This document shows, one piece after another, positions 18,888 to 28,745 of a stretch of 64,000 nt of DNA (position 1 is its first letter; the number at the start of each line of letters is the position of its first letter). The notes under the pieces were generated by a model. That model was not told the DNA's origin. It saw only the letters and a list, made by a program, of their open reading frames with translations, and ran no database searches. The DNA comes from Paracoccaceae bacterium (lineage in GTDB: Bacteria > Pseudomonadota > Alphaproteobacteria > Rhodobacterales > Rhodobacteraceae): NCBI GenBank assembly GCA_014872875.1, contig WKFI01000019.1:186001-250000 (forward strand), in the 5' to 3' direction. A program made the translations under genes and the position numbers.

Positions 18888-20216
18888 TCAGGTCAAAGCT
18901 TTCTCGATGGCAGCACCGATACGCAGAAGCGCCTCTTCGGTATCAGGCGGCGACAAGACCTGAAGGCCACAACTGGGGATGCTGGTGGGCAGGCTCAGCC
19001 CACACAGCCCCATCATGTTTCCGATCCGCGTGTTACGCAGGGCCAGTAGGTTTTCGGTAACGTAGTAGTCACTGTCCGTTTCAAGTCGCGCAATGTTTGG
19101 CGGCAGATTCGGCGCGGTTGGGGTCAGGACGCCGTCAAACCCCATGACCGCCCGATCCCACGCCATGCGACACTGCTCAAGCTTTGCCCAAGCGGCAACG
19201 TAATCCGCCGCACTGTGCCCGGCCCCGCCCCTGAACCGTTCCAGTATCTCCTGAAACATCAGATGCGGCGCGGCCTCGATTGCGTCTTTCCAAAGACCGT
19301 AAGCCTCAGACGTATAGAGGATACCGGACAAGGCCATTGCTTCCGGCAATTCCGGCACTTCAATTGGAATTATTTCGGCCCCAGCCTGCTTGATCCTTTC
19401 AACGGAGTGTTCAAAGGCAAGCCTCGGCTTCTCCCGCAACTCATCCAATGCCACGGTCTGCAGCACGGCAAATCGTTTTCCTTTCAGCGTTGCACCGCGC
19501 AGATCAGGACCCGCATGACCCTCCAACATCCCCAACATCAACGCCGCGTCCTCCACGGAACGCGCCAAGGGACCAACCGTGTCGAATTTCAGACAGAGCG
19601 GCACCACACCTTCCAAACTCAGCCGCCCAGACGTGGTTTTGAGACCGACCAGATCGTTCCAGGCAGATGGGATACGCACCGACCCGCCCGTGTCCGATCC
19701 AATACCGCAGGCTGCCAGCCCAAATGCGACCGACGCCGCCGCCCCCGATGACGATCCACCCGGAGCAGCGTCAGGATCATTGACACACGGTGGAGTTTCC
19801 TTGATCGGGTTCACGCCCAGGCCGGAAAAGGCAAGTTCGCTCATGTGTGTCTTGCCCAGACAGACCGCGCCCATCGCCGTGGCGTTGGCAACCACGGCTC
19901 CATCGGTATCCGGCACACGGTCCAGCAGCAGATCGGATCCGGCTTCGGTTCCAATCCCGGCAGTATCGAACAAATCCTTCCAACTGATCGGCACACCATC
20001 CAGCGCCGACCTGCGCAGCCCCAGACGGGCGCGCTCCCGCGCTGCTTCGGCCTCGGCCAGGGCGCGATCAGGGGTGACGCGGGCATAGATCCTGTCCTTC
20101 AGGGGATGCGCGTCGATGGCGTCCAGATAAGTCTGGGTCAACGCAACGGGATCAATCTCACCTGCAGCGATACCGCGCCCAAGATCTGCAGCGCTTTTGG
20201 TCAACCAGTCCTGCAT
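18888..20216 (-). CDS. Amidase signature family protein
   Basis: From ATG 20216, with a perfect AGGAGG site, the enzyme has 442 residues. The amidase-signature Ser-cisSer-Lys triad is visible: Lys in GVPISWKDLFDT, Ser in APGGSSSGAAASV, and nucleophile Ser in GSDTGGSVRIPSA. It hydrolyses an amide or carbamoyl bond in the cytoplasm. GatA is possible by motif, but the absence of gatC/gatB nearby makes a catabolic amidase likelier. It is divergent from the UbiH-like gene. Confidence 0.88.
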   Translation of the reverse strand: MQDWLTKSAADLGRGIAAGEIDPVALTQTYLDAIDAHPLKDRIYARVTPDRALAEAEAARERARLGLRRSALDGVPISWKDLFDTAGIGTEAGSDLLLDRVPDTDGAVVANATAMGAVCLGKTHMSELAFSGLGVNPIKETPPCVNDPDAAPGGSSSGAAASVAFGLAACGIGSDTGGSVRIPSAWNDLVGLKTTSGRLSLEGVVPLCLKFDTVGPLARSVEDAALMLGMLEGHAGPDLRGATLKGKRFAVLQTVALDELREKPRLAFEHSVERIKQAGAEIIPIEVPELPEAMALSGILYTSEAYGLWKDAIEAAPHLMFQEILERFRGGAGHSAADYVAAWAKLEQCRMAWDRAVMGFDGVLTPTAPNLPPNIARLETDSDYYVTENLLALRNTRIGNMMGLCGLSLPTSIPSCGLQVLSPPDTEEALLRIGAAIEKALT

Positions 20217-20303
20217 GTTGCCTCCTAGAATTCTGCCTTTGCCCAGACGGTAGCGACAGCGCAGCCCATGGACAATCCCGAACACACGCGCATATTGCAG
20301 GGC

Positions 20304-21530
20304 ATGAAAAACGCATCCGATATCCTGATCGTTGGCGGTGGCCTGAATGGCCCCGCGCTGGCACTGGCCATGGCCCAGACGGGTCACACAGTCACCGTGA
20401 TCGACGCCTTGCCCCCTGGTGCTGCCGAGGCTGAGGATTTCGATGGGCGCGGGTATGCATTGGCGCTGGCCTCGCAGCGGCTGTTGAATCAGATCGGCGT
20501 CTGGGACGCCGTTTCTGATCACGCGCAGCCGATGCTCGAGATCAAGGTCACCGATGGCCATGCCGGTCGGGGGCCATCACCGTTTTTCATGCATTTCGAC
20601 CATGCCGAAATCGAAGAAGGCCCGATGGGTTACATGGTCGAAGACCGTTTCTTGCGCCGCGCTTTCAATGCAGCAATGCAGGACAACCCGCGCATCACGG
20701 TTCTGCGCGAAGCGCGCGTGGTTGCACAGGAGGCGGATGCTACGGGCGCGACTGTGACGTTGGAGGATGGAGAAACCTTGCGGGGTCGTTTGCTGGTCGG
20801 CTCTGACGGACGTCAAAGCGGTACGGCGCAACGGGCCGGGATCAAGCGGACCGGCTGGGATTATGGCCAAACGGCACTGGTCTGTGCCATCGATCATGAA
20901 AAGCTGCATGGCGGCGTGGCACATCAGTTTTTTATGCCTCCGGGACCGCTGGCGATCCTGCCTTTGCCAGGTAATCGGTCCTCAATTGTCTGGAGCGAAC
21001 GTACGGATACAGCGGAGGCCATTCACGCGTTGGATGACGAAAAGTATCTTCAGGTCCTGCGCCCCCGCTTTGGTGACTTCCTGGGTGACATTTCGCTGGC
21101 GGGGAAGCGGTTCACCTACCCGTTGAACCTGACGGTCGCGAATTCATTTGTCGGGGACAGGTTGGCCCTGATCGGGGACGCAGCGCACGGGATGCACCCG
21201 ATTGCGGGTCAGGGTCTCAATGCGGGCCTGCGTGACGTTGCCGCTCTGGCCGAGGTGCTTACCGGCGCGACCCGCCGTGGTGAGGATTTTGGCTCTTCTC
21301 TGGTTCTGGGCCGCTATCAACAGTGGCGCCGGTTTGACACTGCCGCTTTGGTGGCGGCCACGGACGTGTTCAACCGGCTGTTTTCGAACGACAATCCAAT
21401 CCTGCGGCTGGGCCGGGATGTTGGCATGGGGATCGTCGGATCCCTTCCTGGTTTGCGCCGCGGCTTTGTGCGCGAGGCTGCCGGGCTGACAGGCGACTTG
21501 CCCCGCCTGATGCAGGGCAAGCAAATCTAG
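20304..21530 (+). CDS. UbiH/UbiF/COQ6-family FAD-dependent hydroxylase
   Basis: This group A flavin monooxygenase of 408 residues has ILIVGGGLNGPALALAMA at the N terminus, a middle DG motif (VGSDGRQSGTAQRAG), and the GD motif LALIGDAAHGMHPIAGQGLN. These enzymes hydroxylate the ubiquinone ring. Which ring position is modified cannot be assigned. The start may be ATG 20304 or ATG 20268, which would add 12 residues; neither has a clear ribosome site. Confidence 0.87.
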   Translation: MKNASDILIVGGGLNGPALALAMAQTGHTVTVIDALPPGAAEAEDFDGRGYALALASQRLLNQIGVWDAVSDHAQPMLEIKVTDGHAGRGPSPFFMHFDHAEIEEGPMGYMVEDRFLRRAFNAAMQDNPRITVLREARVVAQEADATGATVTLEDGETLRGRLLVGSDGRQSGTAQRAGIKRTGWDYGQTALVCAIDHEKLHGGVAHQFFMPPGPLAILPLPGNRSSIVWSERTDTAEAIHALDDEKYLQVLRPRFGDFLGDISLAGKRFTYPLNLTVANSFVGDRLALIGDAAHGMHPIAGQGLNAGLRDVAALAEVLTGATRRGEDFGSSLVLGRYQQWRRFDTAALVAATDVFNRLFSNDNPILRLGRDVGMGIVGSLPGLRRGFVREAAGLTGDLPRLMQGKQI

Positions 21531-21539
21531 GCGACCGCC

Positions 21540-21725
21540 CTATTCCAAAGGACGCGCTTCGTCCTCCAACATGATCGGGATCCCGTTGCGGATCGGGAAG
21601 GCCAGATTGGCAGGTTTGGAGATAAGTTCCTGCCGTTCCGCATCATATTCCAGAACCGCCTGCGTCAGTGGGCAGACCAGAGCCTCTAACATGCGGCGAT
21701 CGAAAGATGCCGTATTTTCGGTCAT
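21540..21725 (-). CDS. Trm112 family protein
   Basis: A 61-residue protein with the Trm112/YcaR pattern: [19 protein letters not shown], then [17 protein letters not shown]. Small zinc-ribbon-like members act as activators of methyltransferases in eukaryotes and archaea; bacterial roles are unclear. Only one Cys remains here, so zinc binding is doubtful. It overlaps the Lon-N gene by 4 bp and ends a three-gene operon. Confidence 0.85.
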   Translation of the reverse strand: MTENTASFDRRMLEALVCPLTQAVLEYDAERQELISKPANLAFPIRNGIPIMLEDEARPLE

Positions 21726-22363
21726 TGCAGTATTTCCTCGCTTGAGCCACCACGCAGAGCAAACTCGATCAATGTTACCAGCGTTTCACGGCGCGTTGAC
21801 AGACAAGGCGCCTCCAAAAGGGCCTGTTTGTCTTCAGGTTCAAAGTCCAGGAGCATTGACAGGGAATTAATGAGCAGCTCATCATCTGCATCCTGAAGTG
21901 AGTCCCAATCTGTGGACAGCTCCCGAGCCGAAAAAAACCGTTCCAGCAGTCCCAGAAAGCGACCCCGGTCAAACCCTTGGTCTGTTTCGGTCCGTCCCAG
22001 ATCCCTGTCAAAACCCGTCCACGAAACGTTGCAGCGGCGGTACGGCGTGAAGCCGGAAATCTCATTCTGGATCCTGAACCGTGAAATCCCCGTCAACGTG
22101 ATCAGGTAACGGCCATCTTCGGTTTCCGAGAACTGGCTTACCCGACCTGCGCAACCGATGGCATGCAGGCCTTCGGGATTGGCCGAGGTAGGCATCGGCT
22201 GGACCATCCCGATCAGTCGTTGCGGCGTTTTCAGGCAATCCTCCAACATCTGCAAATACCGAGGTTCGAAGATGTGAAGGGGCAACCTTGCACGGGGCAA
22301 CAAAAGCGCCCCGGGCAAAGGAAACACCGGCAGGGTGTCCGGCAGGTCTGCAGCTTGCATCAT
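21722..22363 (-). CDS. Lon N-terminal (substrate-binding) domain protein
   Basis: This 213-residue stand-alone LON-SB domain contains [51 protein letters not shown] and LTGISRFRI. It lacks the ATPase and protease parts of Lon. Stand-alone forms are common in Proteobacteria and of unknown function, perhaps a proteolysis adaptor. The gene sits between the CnoX-like thioredoxin and Trm112 genes and overlaps the latter by 4 bp. Confidence 0.87.
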   Translation of the reverse strand: MMQAADLPDTLPVFPLPGALLLPRARLPLHIFEPRYLQMLEDCLKTPQRLIGMVQPMPTSANPEGLHAIGCAGRVSQFSETEDGRYLITLTGISRFRIQNEISGFTPYRRCNVSWTGFDRDLGRTETDQGFDRGRFLGLLERFFSARELSTDWDSLQDADDELLINSLSMLLDFEPEDKQALLEAPCLSTRRETLVTLIEFALRGGSSEEILQ

Positions 22364-22390
22364 TGCACTCAGTTTAGCTCTGCCTGCCGA

Positions 22391-23308
22391 TTAGGCAAAT
22401 ATCAAAGAGCTCAACTTGCGGCGTCCGTTCAGAACAACCGGATCATTGGGTTTCAACGCATCGAAAATGGTGAACAGCTGCGCCTTTGCTGCACCGTCAT
22501 TCCATTCGCGATCGCGGCGGAACAGTTCCAGCAATTCGGTCACAGCGCCTTCGGCATCGTCCGCGGCGTGCAGGGCCTGCGCCAGATCGAACCGGGCCTG
22601 ATGATCGTTCGGGTCTGCGTCCACAGCGGCACGCAGTTCGGCCACTGGTCCCGCGTTTTCAGCCTGACGGGCCAGCTCGATCTGGGCACGAACAGCCTCA
22701 ATCTCGGCCGCGTCAGCAATCTCGGCAGGCGCACCGTTCAGAATCGCTTCGGCCTGATCAAGATCATTCAGGGCGATATGCGCGCGCGCCAGACCGCCAA
22801 ATGCTGCGGCGTTGTTGGGATCTTCGCCCAGAATCGCAGAAAATGTCTGAGCCGCATCGGCAACTGCGCCTTCGGCCAGCATCTGTTCGGCGGCTTCCAG
22901 CGCCTCACCCAAACCACCATCGGCTGCGCCACCACCTGCTTCGGCGACGCGCTGCACAAACGCCTCGATTTCGCTGGGCGGCACGGCGCCTTGGAACCCG
23001 TCGATGGGCTGACCCTGATGAAAGGCATAGACGGTCGGGATCGACTGCACCCGCATCTGGCCAGCAATCATCTGGTTTTCGTCCACGTTTACCTTGGCCA
23101 TCTTGACCGCGCCCTTGGCCTTGGTCACGGCCGCCTCCAGCGCCGGCCCCAGAGTTTTGCACGGACCACACCACGGCGCCCAGAAGTCAACAATAACGGG
23201 GGTTTCCATCGACGCCTCGACCACATCCTGCATGAAGGTGGCTTCGGACACGTCCTTGATCAGGTCTGCTGCGGGGGCGTCGCCCGCACCGTTCAGTAGA
23301 TCCATCAT
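22391..23308 (-). CDS. CnoX-like thioredoxin with C-terminal TPR region
   Basis: This 305-residue protein joins an N-terminal thioredoxin domain (FWAPWCGPCKTLGP, Cys47/Cys50) to a Glu/Ala-rich TPR-like C-terminal half (about 120-300) with FGGLARAHIALNDLDQAEAI. The layout is that of YbbN/CnoX chaperedoxins, which protect substrates from oxidative aggregation and hand them to GroEL or DnaK. The intact CXXC suggests retained redox activity, unlike E. coli CnoX. It is first in the operon with Lon-N and Trm112. Confidence 0.87.
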   Translation of the reverse strand: MMDLLNGAGDAPAADLIKDVSEATFMQDVVEASMETPVIVDFWAPWCGPCKTLGPALEAAVTKAKGAVKMAKVNVDENQMIAGQMRVQSIPTVYAFHQGQPIDGFQGAVPPSEIEAFVQRVAEAGGGAADGGLGEALEAAEQMLAEGAVADAAQTFSAILGEDPNNAAAFGGLARAHIALNDLDQAEAILNGAPAEIADAAEIEAVRAQIELARQAENAGPVAELRAAVDADPNDHQARFDLAQALHAADDAEGAVTELLELFRRDREWNDGAAKAQLFTIFDALKPNDPVVLNGRRKLSSLIFA

Positions 23309-23413
23309 ATTCTCTCACTCCAACAAGGAATTGGCCCCTATATGAAAGCCAAAGCCCCAAAAACCAAGGGCGATTAGGGGTACAGGGGCCGATTTATCGG
23401 CATTGGCATGGGC

Positions 23414-24202
23414 TCACAGGTCGAATGTTGCAAAGACCGGAGCATGATCGCTGGGTTTTTCCCATCCACGCGCGTCGCGCAGAACCCGGCTGGAATGCCC
23501 TGCGTTCGAGATGTCACCCGTGGCCCAGATATGGTCCAGACGACGCCCCTTGTCAGCCGCATCCCAATCCCGTGCGCGATACGACCACCAGCTGTACAAC
23601 TGACCATCCGGAATGTCCTGACGGGTCACATCAACCCAGCCGCCGGCGTCCTGGGTTTCTGCCAGATGCTCCACTTCGATGGGGGTGTGAGACACGACTT
23701 TCAGCAACTGCTTGTGCGACCACACATCGTCCTCACGCGGGGCGATGTTCAGATCGCCGACCAAAATCGACTTCTCCGGCTTTTCGCCATGGAACCAATC
23801 ACGCATGTCGGTCAGGTAATCCAGTTTCTGACCGAATTTTTCGTTCTTTTCGCGATCCGGCACATCTCCGCCCGCCGGGACATAGAAGTTGTGAATTGTC
23901 ACGCCATTCTCCAAGCGGCCGGCAATGTGCCGCGCGTGGCCCAGATTGGCAAAGTCCTTGTCCCCTGCCTCTTCGATCGGCAGTTTGGACAGGATCGCAA
24001 CGCCATTGTACCCCTTTTGGCCCCGCGCAACCATGTACTTGTAGCCGGCTTCGGCAAATCCTTCGGTTGGGATCTTGTCCACGGGGCTTTTGGTTTCTTG
24101 AAGGCACAGCACATCCGGACCTTCTGCCTTGAGCAATTTCAACACGATGGGTTCACGCAACCGAACCGAGTTGATGTTCCAGGTGGCAAGAGAGAAAGAC
24201 AT
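23414..24202 (-). CDS. xthA: Exodeoxyribonuclease III
   Basis: This 262-residue AP endonuclease/3'-5' exonuclease starts at ATG 24202. Catalytic motifs of the family are in order: SLATWNINSVR, LCLQETKSP (metal Glu), NFYVPAGGD, VGDLNIAP, RRLDHIWAT and SDHAPVFATF (catalytic His). It acts in base-excision repair. Its ribosome site is weak. A terminator of the upstream regulator gene precedes it by about 90 bp. Confidence 0.92.
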   Translation of the reverse strand: MSFSLATWNINSVRLREPIVLKLLKAEGPDVLCLQETKSPVDKIPTEGFAEAGYKYMVARGQKGYNGVAILSKLPIEEAGDKDFANLGHARHIAGRLENGVTIHNFYVPAGGDVPDREKNEKFGQKLDYLTDMRDWFHGEKPEKSILVGDLNIAPREDDVWSHKQLLKVVSHTPIEVEHLAETQDAGGWVDVTRQDIPDGQLYSWWSYRARDWDAADKGRRLDHIWATGDISNAGHSSRVLRDARGWEKPSDHAPVFATFDL

Positions 24203-24291
24203 GGCAGCGCTCGCGTCAGATTGAAAACACCCGTGCAGACTACCCACACCTATCGGGTGATACCAGCCGATATCCGATCCGACAGCGGCAC

Positions 24292-24319
24292 AAAAAAAGG
24301 CCGGGCACCAAGCCCGGCC
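24292..24319 (-). terminator. Rho-independent terminator after the CenR-like regulator
   Basis: GGCCGGGC / GCCCGGCC stem (8 bp, 5-nt loop) followed on the minus strand by seven T residues, about 105 bp after the regulator stop. Confidence 0.8.
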
Positions 24320-24423
24320 AAGTCCAACAGGGAGGTACATATCATAACCCGGATATGTGCGGGATGAGTTCAAATTAAAGATGCAGCGCAGCTGTTTCTT
24401 TGATCTGTATCAAGAGAACTACA

Positions 24424-25110
24424 CTAAGCAACCAGTCGATATCCGCCTGATTCCGTCACAAGAAGTCGCGCATTCGACGGATCAGGTTCGATTTTCTGTC
24501 TCAGGCGATAAATATGGGTCTCCAACGTGTGGGTCGTTACCCCAGCGTTGTAGCCCCACACCTCGTGCAGCAGAACATCACGAGCAACCACGCCATCATT
24601 CGACCGATACAGGAATTTCAGGATGTTGGTTTCTTTTTCGGTCAGACGAATCTTGCGATCGTCTTCGGTCACCAACAGTTTCATCGCAGGCTTGAACGTG
24701 TACGGTCCCAGTGCAAAAACCGCGTCCTCTGACTGTTCGTGTTGGCGGAGCTGTGCACGGATGCGGGCCAAAAGAACAGGGAATTTGAAGGGCTTACTAA
24801 CATAGTCGTTGGCGCCGGCATCCAAACCCAAAATTGTATCCGCGTCACTGTCATGCCCGGTCAGCATCAGGATCGGCGCCTTTACACCCTGTTTGCGCAT
24901 CAAGCGGCACAATTCGCGCCCATCGGTGTCTGGCAGTCCAACATCCAGGATAATCAGGTCATACAGCGCCTCTTTGGCACGCTCCATCGCGCCCTGACCG
25001 TTCTCGGCCTCGAAGACATCAAAGTCTTCGGTCATGATCAACTGCTCACTCAGCGCTTCACGCAGATCTTCGTCGTCATCGACAAGCAGGATCTTCTTGA
25101 GTTGTGCCAT
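24424..25110 (-). CDS. OmpR-family response regulator (CenR-like)
   Basis: From ATG 25110, after AGGAGGG, the protein has 228 residues. The receiver domain has the acidic pocket DDDED, phospho-acceptor Asp56 in LIILDVGLPD, the switch Thr in MLTGHDSD, and the Lys in YVSKPFKFP. The C-terminal winged helix contains RLTEKETNILKFLYRSNDG and THTLETHIYRLRQKIEP. The sequence is very like CenR, a cell-envelope regulator of Alphaproteobacteria, by memory rather than alignment. No sensor kinase is adjacent. It is divergent from ribA. Confidence 0.85.
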   Translation of the reverse strand: MAQLKKILLVDDDEDLREALSEQLIMTEDFDVFEAENGQGAMERAKEALYDLIILDVGLPDTDGRELCRLMRKQGVKAPILMLTGHDSDADTILGLDAGANDYVSKPFKFPVLLARIRAQLRQHEQSEDAVFALGPYTFKPAMKLLVTEDDRKIRLTEKETNILKFLYRSNDGVVARDVLLHEVWGYNAGVTTHTLETHIYRLRQKIEPDPSNARLLVTESGGYRLVA

Positions 25111-25286
25111 CCTGAACCCTCCTGTTTCTTGCCCTATCAAATGAGCAGTGTTTTCCCGCTCGGCAAGATTTGCTGCAACAATTTCACGGCGACGTGTCCC
25201 TGACGATAGAATTGTTTCACATTCCTGCGGAATTGCCTTAGCAAGACACGGCTTGCTGTTACACTGTATCAGGGACAAAACTGAAT

Positions 25287-26378
25287 ATGAGCCTGCTGCC
25301 AACCACAATTGAGCTGCTTGCCCGTGCCCGAGTCGACTTGCGCATGGGGCTGCCTGTCGTTCTGACCGGCGGCGGTGAAGCTGCTGTGGCCATGTCTGTG
25401 GAAACGCTGCGCGCCGACCGGTTGCGGGATCTCAAGGCGCTTTCCCCGGAACTGACGCTGGCCCTGACCGCACGGCGGGCCGAGACGCTGAAGGCCCGGG
25501 TCTATGATACAGACATTGCACGGGTTCTGGTGCCTGCCGGAGCCGAATTAGGCTGGCTGCAGGCCTTGGCAGATCCTTCGGATGATCTGAACACCCCGAT
25601 GAAAGGTCCGCTGACCAGCGCCCGCGACGGCAATGCCGACCTGCACCGTCTGTCGATTGCACTGGTCAAGTCCGCCCGTCTCTTGCCTGCCACCGTTCTC
25701 GTACCCATCACTGATGCTGGCAAGTTTGCCGGAACGCATGGGCTGACCCTGATTTCCAGCAGCGCCTCGGAACCGCTTCTGAGCGAAAGCAGCCCGCTGC
25801 ATCCGGTTGCCGCTGCCCGCCTACCCATTGAAGCTGCTAAAGCTGGTAGGTTGCATATCTTCCGCCCCGAAGACGGCAACGAAGAGCATTACGCCATAGA
25901 AATCGGCCGCCCCAGCCGAGACGCCCCGGTTCTGGCGCGCCTGCACTCGGCCTGTTTCACCGGCGATGTGCTGGGGTCACTGAAATGCGACTGCGGCCCG
26001 CAGTTGCGCGGCGCCCTAGGGCAAATGGGGCAAGAAGGGGCCGGCGTTCTGCTCTATCTCAACCAGGAAGGACGTGGGATCGGCTTGGCGAACAAGATGC
26101 GAGCCTACAGTTTGCAGGATCAGGGATTTGACACAGTCGAGGCCAATCATCGCCTGGGGTTCGAGGACGATGAACGCGACTTCCGACTGGGCTCGGCCAT
26201 TTTGAAACAGATGGGTTTCAGCCAGGTCCGTCTCCTGACCAATAACCCGGCCAAGATCGCGATGATGGAAAATACGGGCATCAAGGTTGCCGAGCGGGTG
26301 CCACTGAAAGTTGGTGAAAACGCCTTTAACGAACAGTATCTGGCGACCAAGGCCGCCAAGTCCGGACATCTTCTGTGA
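25287..26378 (+). CDS. ribA: GTP cyclohydrolase II
   Basis: The C-terminal 200 residues are a full GTP cyclohydrolase II. They show zinc ligands in [20 protein letters not shown], the catalytic stretch [17 protein letters not shown], and [15 protein letters not shown]. It makes the first committed riboflavin precursor from GTP. The total length of 363 residues exceeds E. coli RibA (196) because of an N-terminal region of about 150 residues with no recognisable DHBP-synthase motifs, as I recall in other Alphaproteobacteria. Its TGA overlaps the GTG of the next gene by 4 bp. Confidence 0.9.
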   Translation: MSLLPTTIELLARARVDLRMGLPVVLTGGGEAAVAMSVETLRADRLRDLKALSPELTLALTARRAETLKARVYDTDIARVLVPAGAELGWLQALADPSDDLNTPMKGPLTSARDGNADLHRLSIALVKSARLLPATVLVPITDAGKFAGTHGLTLISSSASEPLLSESSPLHPVAAARLPIEAAKAGRLHIFRPEDGNEEHYAIEIGRPSRDAPVLARLHSACFTGDVLGSLKCDCGPQLRGALGQMGQEGAGVLLYLNQEGRGIGLANKMRAYSLQDQGFDTVEANHRLGFEDDERDFRLGSAILKQMGFSQVRLLTNNPAKIAMMENTGIKVAERVPLKVGENAFNEQYLATKAAKSGHLL

Positions 26379-26896
26379 CCCCTTTGGATCTGGTCCTGAC
26401 CAAGAAAGGCGTTCGCTTTGGTGGTCGCCTTTTGCCCTGTACGATCGGCAAGGGCGGGTTGTCGGCCAACAAATGCGAAGGGGACGGGGCAACCCCAACC
26501 GGCACCCACCATATTGTTGGGATGTTCTATCGAGCTGACCGGATTGCACGACCAACAGACTGGGCCACGCCCATTGGGCCACAAGATCTATGGTCTGATG
26601 ACGCCGCGCGTGACGATTATAATCATCTGGTGACGGCACCCTATTCCGGCAGTCATGAAAAGATGCGTCGCGCCGATCCTTTGTATGATCTGGTATTGGC
26701 AACCGACTGGAACTGGCCGGATGCGCAACCCGGCAAGGGTTCGGCCATTTTCATCCACCAATGGCGCCGACGTGGTTATCCGACCGAAGGTTGCATAGCC
26801 TTTTCCCGTTCGGACCTGCACTGGCTGGCGCGCCTGATCAAACCCGGCTCACGTGTGATTGTCCCGGAACTGGCCGCCCCCGGTCAGAGCTCGTAA
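26375..26896 (+). CDS. YkuD-type L,D-transpeptidase family protein
   Basis: This 173-residue product starts at GTG 26375, coupled to ribA by a GTGA overlap. The catalytic segment reads FIHQW...[10 protein letters not shown] with His128 and Cys140, matching the HX..(S/T)xGC pattern. The family makes or modifies 3-3 peptidoglycan crosslinks. No signal peptide is seen, which is odd for a periplasmic enzyme; this DUF-type branch often lacks one. The 3' end overlaps the convergent yggS gene by 13 bp. Confidence 0.8.
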   Translation: MTPLDLVLTKKGVRFGGRLLPCTIGKGGLSANKCEGDGATPTGTHHIVGMFYRADRIARPTDWATPIGPQDLWSDDAARDDYNHLVTAPYSGSHEKMRRADPLYDLVLATDWNWPDAQPGKGSAIFIHQWRRRGYPTEGCIAFSRSDLHWLARLIKPGSRVIVPELAAPGQSS

Positions 26897-27540
26897 GCTC
26901 GTGCACCAAAGATGGCTGACCCTACTCGGACATGGGTCGCGCCCAGAGCAATCGCTTTCTCGAAATCGCTACTCATCCCCATCGACAACCCGGTCAGATC
27001 GTTCCGCTCGGCAATCTTGGCCAGAAGCGAAAAGTGCAACGAGGCTTCTTCCTCGACCGGAGGAATGCACATCAGTCCCTTTATCGGCAAATCCAACGCG
27101 CGGCATTGTGCAATAAACGCATCTGCATCCGCAGGCAGGATGCCGGCTTTCTGCTCTTCTTCACCTGTATTCACTTGAACGAACAGATCCGGGCAACCAC
27201 CCAATTCCTGCGCCAATCGGGCAAGCGTATTGGCCAGTTTCGGACGATCAACAGAGTGGATTGTGTCGCACAGCTCCATGGCTTGCCGGGCCTTGTTGGT
27301 CTGGAGTGGACCGATCAGGTGCAGATCGACACCTTCAAACCGCGCCTTGAAGTCCGGCCATTTACCGGCGGCCTCCTGCACCCGGTTTTCGCCAAATACA
27401 CGGTGTCCCTGTTCCAAGACGGCCTCGACCCGTTCATTAGGTTGAACCTTGGACACTGCAATCAGGGTGACCGATCCGGCGGCGCGTTCGGCTTTCGCTT
27501 CGGCTTGGGCAATTCGGTTTTGGATTTCTTCCAGCGACAT
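26884..27540 (-). CDS. YggS/PLPBP family pyridoxal-phosphate homeostasis protein
   Basis: This 218-residue alanine-racemase-N-fold protein starts at ATG 27540. PLP lysine lies in TLIAVSKVQPNE; further motifs are FGENRVQEAAGKW, HLIGPLQTNKA, LFVQVNTGEEEQKAGI and LSMGMSSDFEKAI. PLPBP proteins buffer PLP and affect amino-acid pools; they lack catalytic activity. The last 13 bp are shared with the convergent L,D-transpeptidase gene. Confidence 0.92.
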   Translation of the reverse strand: MSLEEIQNRIAQAEAKAERAAGSVTLIAVSKVQPNERVEAVLEQGHRVFGENRVQEAAGKWPDFKARFEGVDLHLIGPLQTNKARQAMELCDTIHSVDRPKLANTLARLAQELGGCPDLFVQVNTGEEEQKAGILPADADAFIAQCRALDLPIKGLMCIPPVEEEASLHFSLLAKIAERNDLTGLSMGMSSDFEKAIALGATHVRVGSAIFGARAYEL

Positions 27541-27594
27541 CTCGGCCTCGTCTTGATTTGAAGCCACACAAACACTTTTTGCGCTCAAAAGAAA

Positions 27595-27619
27595 AGGGCG
27601 AGCTCGAAAGAGCCCGCCC
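27595..27619 (-). terminator. Rho-independent terminator after the porin gene
   Basis: GGGCGGGCTC / GAGCTCGCCC stem (10 bp with one G-U pair, 4-nt loop) followed on the minus strand by TTTTCTTTT, 26 bp after the porin stop. Confidence 0.85.
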
Positions 27620-27644
27620 AAAATCACGCTATGCGTGGTTCAGC

Positions 27645-28745
27645 TTAGAAGCTGAAGTACACACCAGCCTGCAGAGTGTCGTTGTCGTTCGACGCACGAC
27701 GGTAACCGGCTTCGAAGGAAGCGCCGCCACCCAGGTCATAGGAGTAGTGGATACCGTAGGAGGTACCTTCGGTGCCGAGGCCACCGTTGTTGACGTCACG
27801 GTTGTCGGTACGACCCATGTTCACGTCAGCCTGGTCAACTGCGTCTTCGTCGGTGACGAAGGCCAGCAGGTTCGAGTTCGAACCGATGTCGACGTTGCCG
27901 TACAGGCCCCATTTGCCGATGCCGTCGTTGTCAGCATATGCAACGCGAACGCCGAACTGGCCCAGGTTACCCGAAACCGAAACTGCGGTCTTGTCTTCCC
28001 ACATCGCATCAGATGCCTGATGTGCTGCAGCAACAGTCCAGTCGCCGAAGTTGTAGGACAGCATGATGCCGAAGCGGTCGCCACCGATCACGTTCGGAGT
28101 TGCGGCAACAGCAGGGGTGATGATGTAGGTGTCACCGCCCGAGTCAACACCGGTCACAGCCGGAGTACCAGCAGTACCAACGGTGTCGTTGTCAGCCGAG
28201 TAGGAGATGTGGCCAACAAAGCCGTTTGCCGAGTACAGAGCTTCGATGCCGTTCGCGCCGGAGCCGCCCGAGGAGTATGCGTCCCAGTTGAAGGCTTCGT
28301 CGTTAACGTTGGTCACGACCGAGACAAAACCTGCGCCGTCAATACCGATACCGGCGGTGCGGGTTTCCAGGTACAGACCCGGCATGTTTTCAACAGCACC
28401 GATGATGTTGCCGACGTTCACACGCAGACCGTTGTAAACCACGCCAAAACGAGCACCGTTGAACGACGCGCCGTTCGGGTTGTTGTCACGGCTTTCAGCC
28501 TGGGCACGGAAACGTGCGTCGAATGCAACGCCCGAGTCGGTTTCGGCCGACATGTCGAACTGCAGACGCAGACGGCTGGTGATGTTGGTTTCCGACACAC
28601 CGTTGTAGTTGGCGTCGTTAACGTTGTTCGAGTTGCCGTCGTTGTAGTCCAAACCAAAACGGCCGTAACCGCTGATGCGGACTTCTGCAGCTGCCATGCT
28701 CGCGGTGGCGATCAGCGCGGTGGTAGCAAAGAGAATCTTTTTCAT
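27645..28745 (-). CDS. Gram-negative outer-membrane porin
   Basis: This 366-residue protein has a signal peptide of about 20 residues (TASMAAA|EV), alternating beta-strand text throughout (VRISGYGRFGLDYND, LRLQFDMSAETDSG), and a C-terminal phenylalanine (LQAGVYFSF) required for BAM assembly. It matches the Rhodobacter porin type, a 16-stranded trimer. A GAGGGAAACGA ribosome site precedes ATG 28745, and a strong terminator follows. It forms its own transcription unit and is probably highly expressed. Confidence 0.9.
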   Translation of the reverse strand: MKKILFATTALIATASMAAAEVRISGYGRFGLDYNDGNSNNVNDANYNGVSETNITSRLRLQFDMSAETDSGVAFDARFRAQAESRDNNPNGASFNGARFGVVYNGLRVNVGNIIGAVENMPGLYLETRTAGIGIDGAGFVSVVTNVNDEAFNWDAYSSGGSGANGIEALYSANGFVGHISYSADNDTVGTAGTPAVTGVDSGGDTYIITPAVAATPNVIGGDRFGIMLSYNFGDWTVAAAHQASDAMWEDKTAVSVSGNLGQFGVRVAYADNDGIGKWGLYGNVDIGSNSNLLAFVTDEDAVDQADVNMGRTDNRDVNNGGLGTEGTSYGIHYSYDLGGGASFEAGYRRASNDNDTLQAGVYFSF

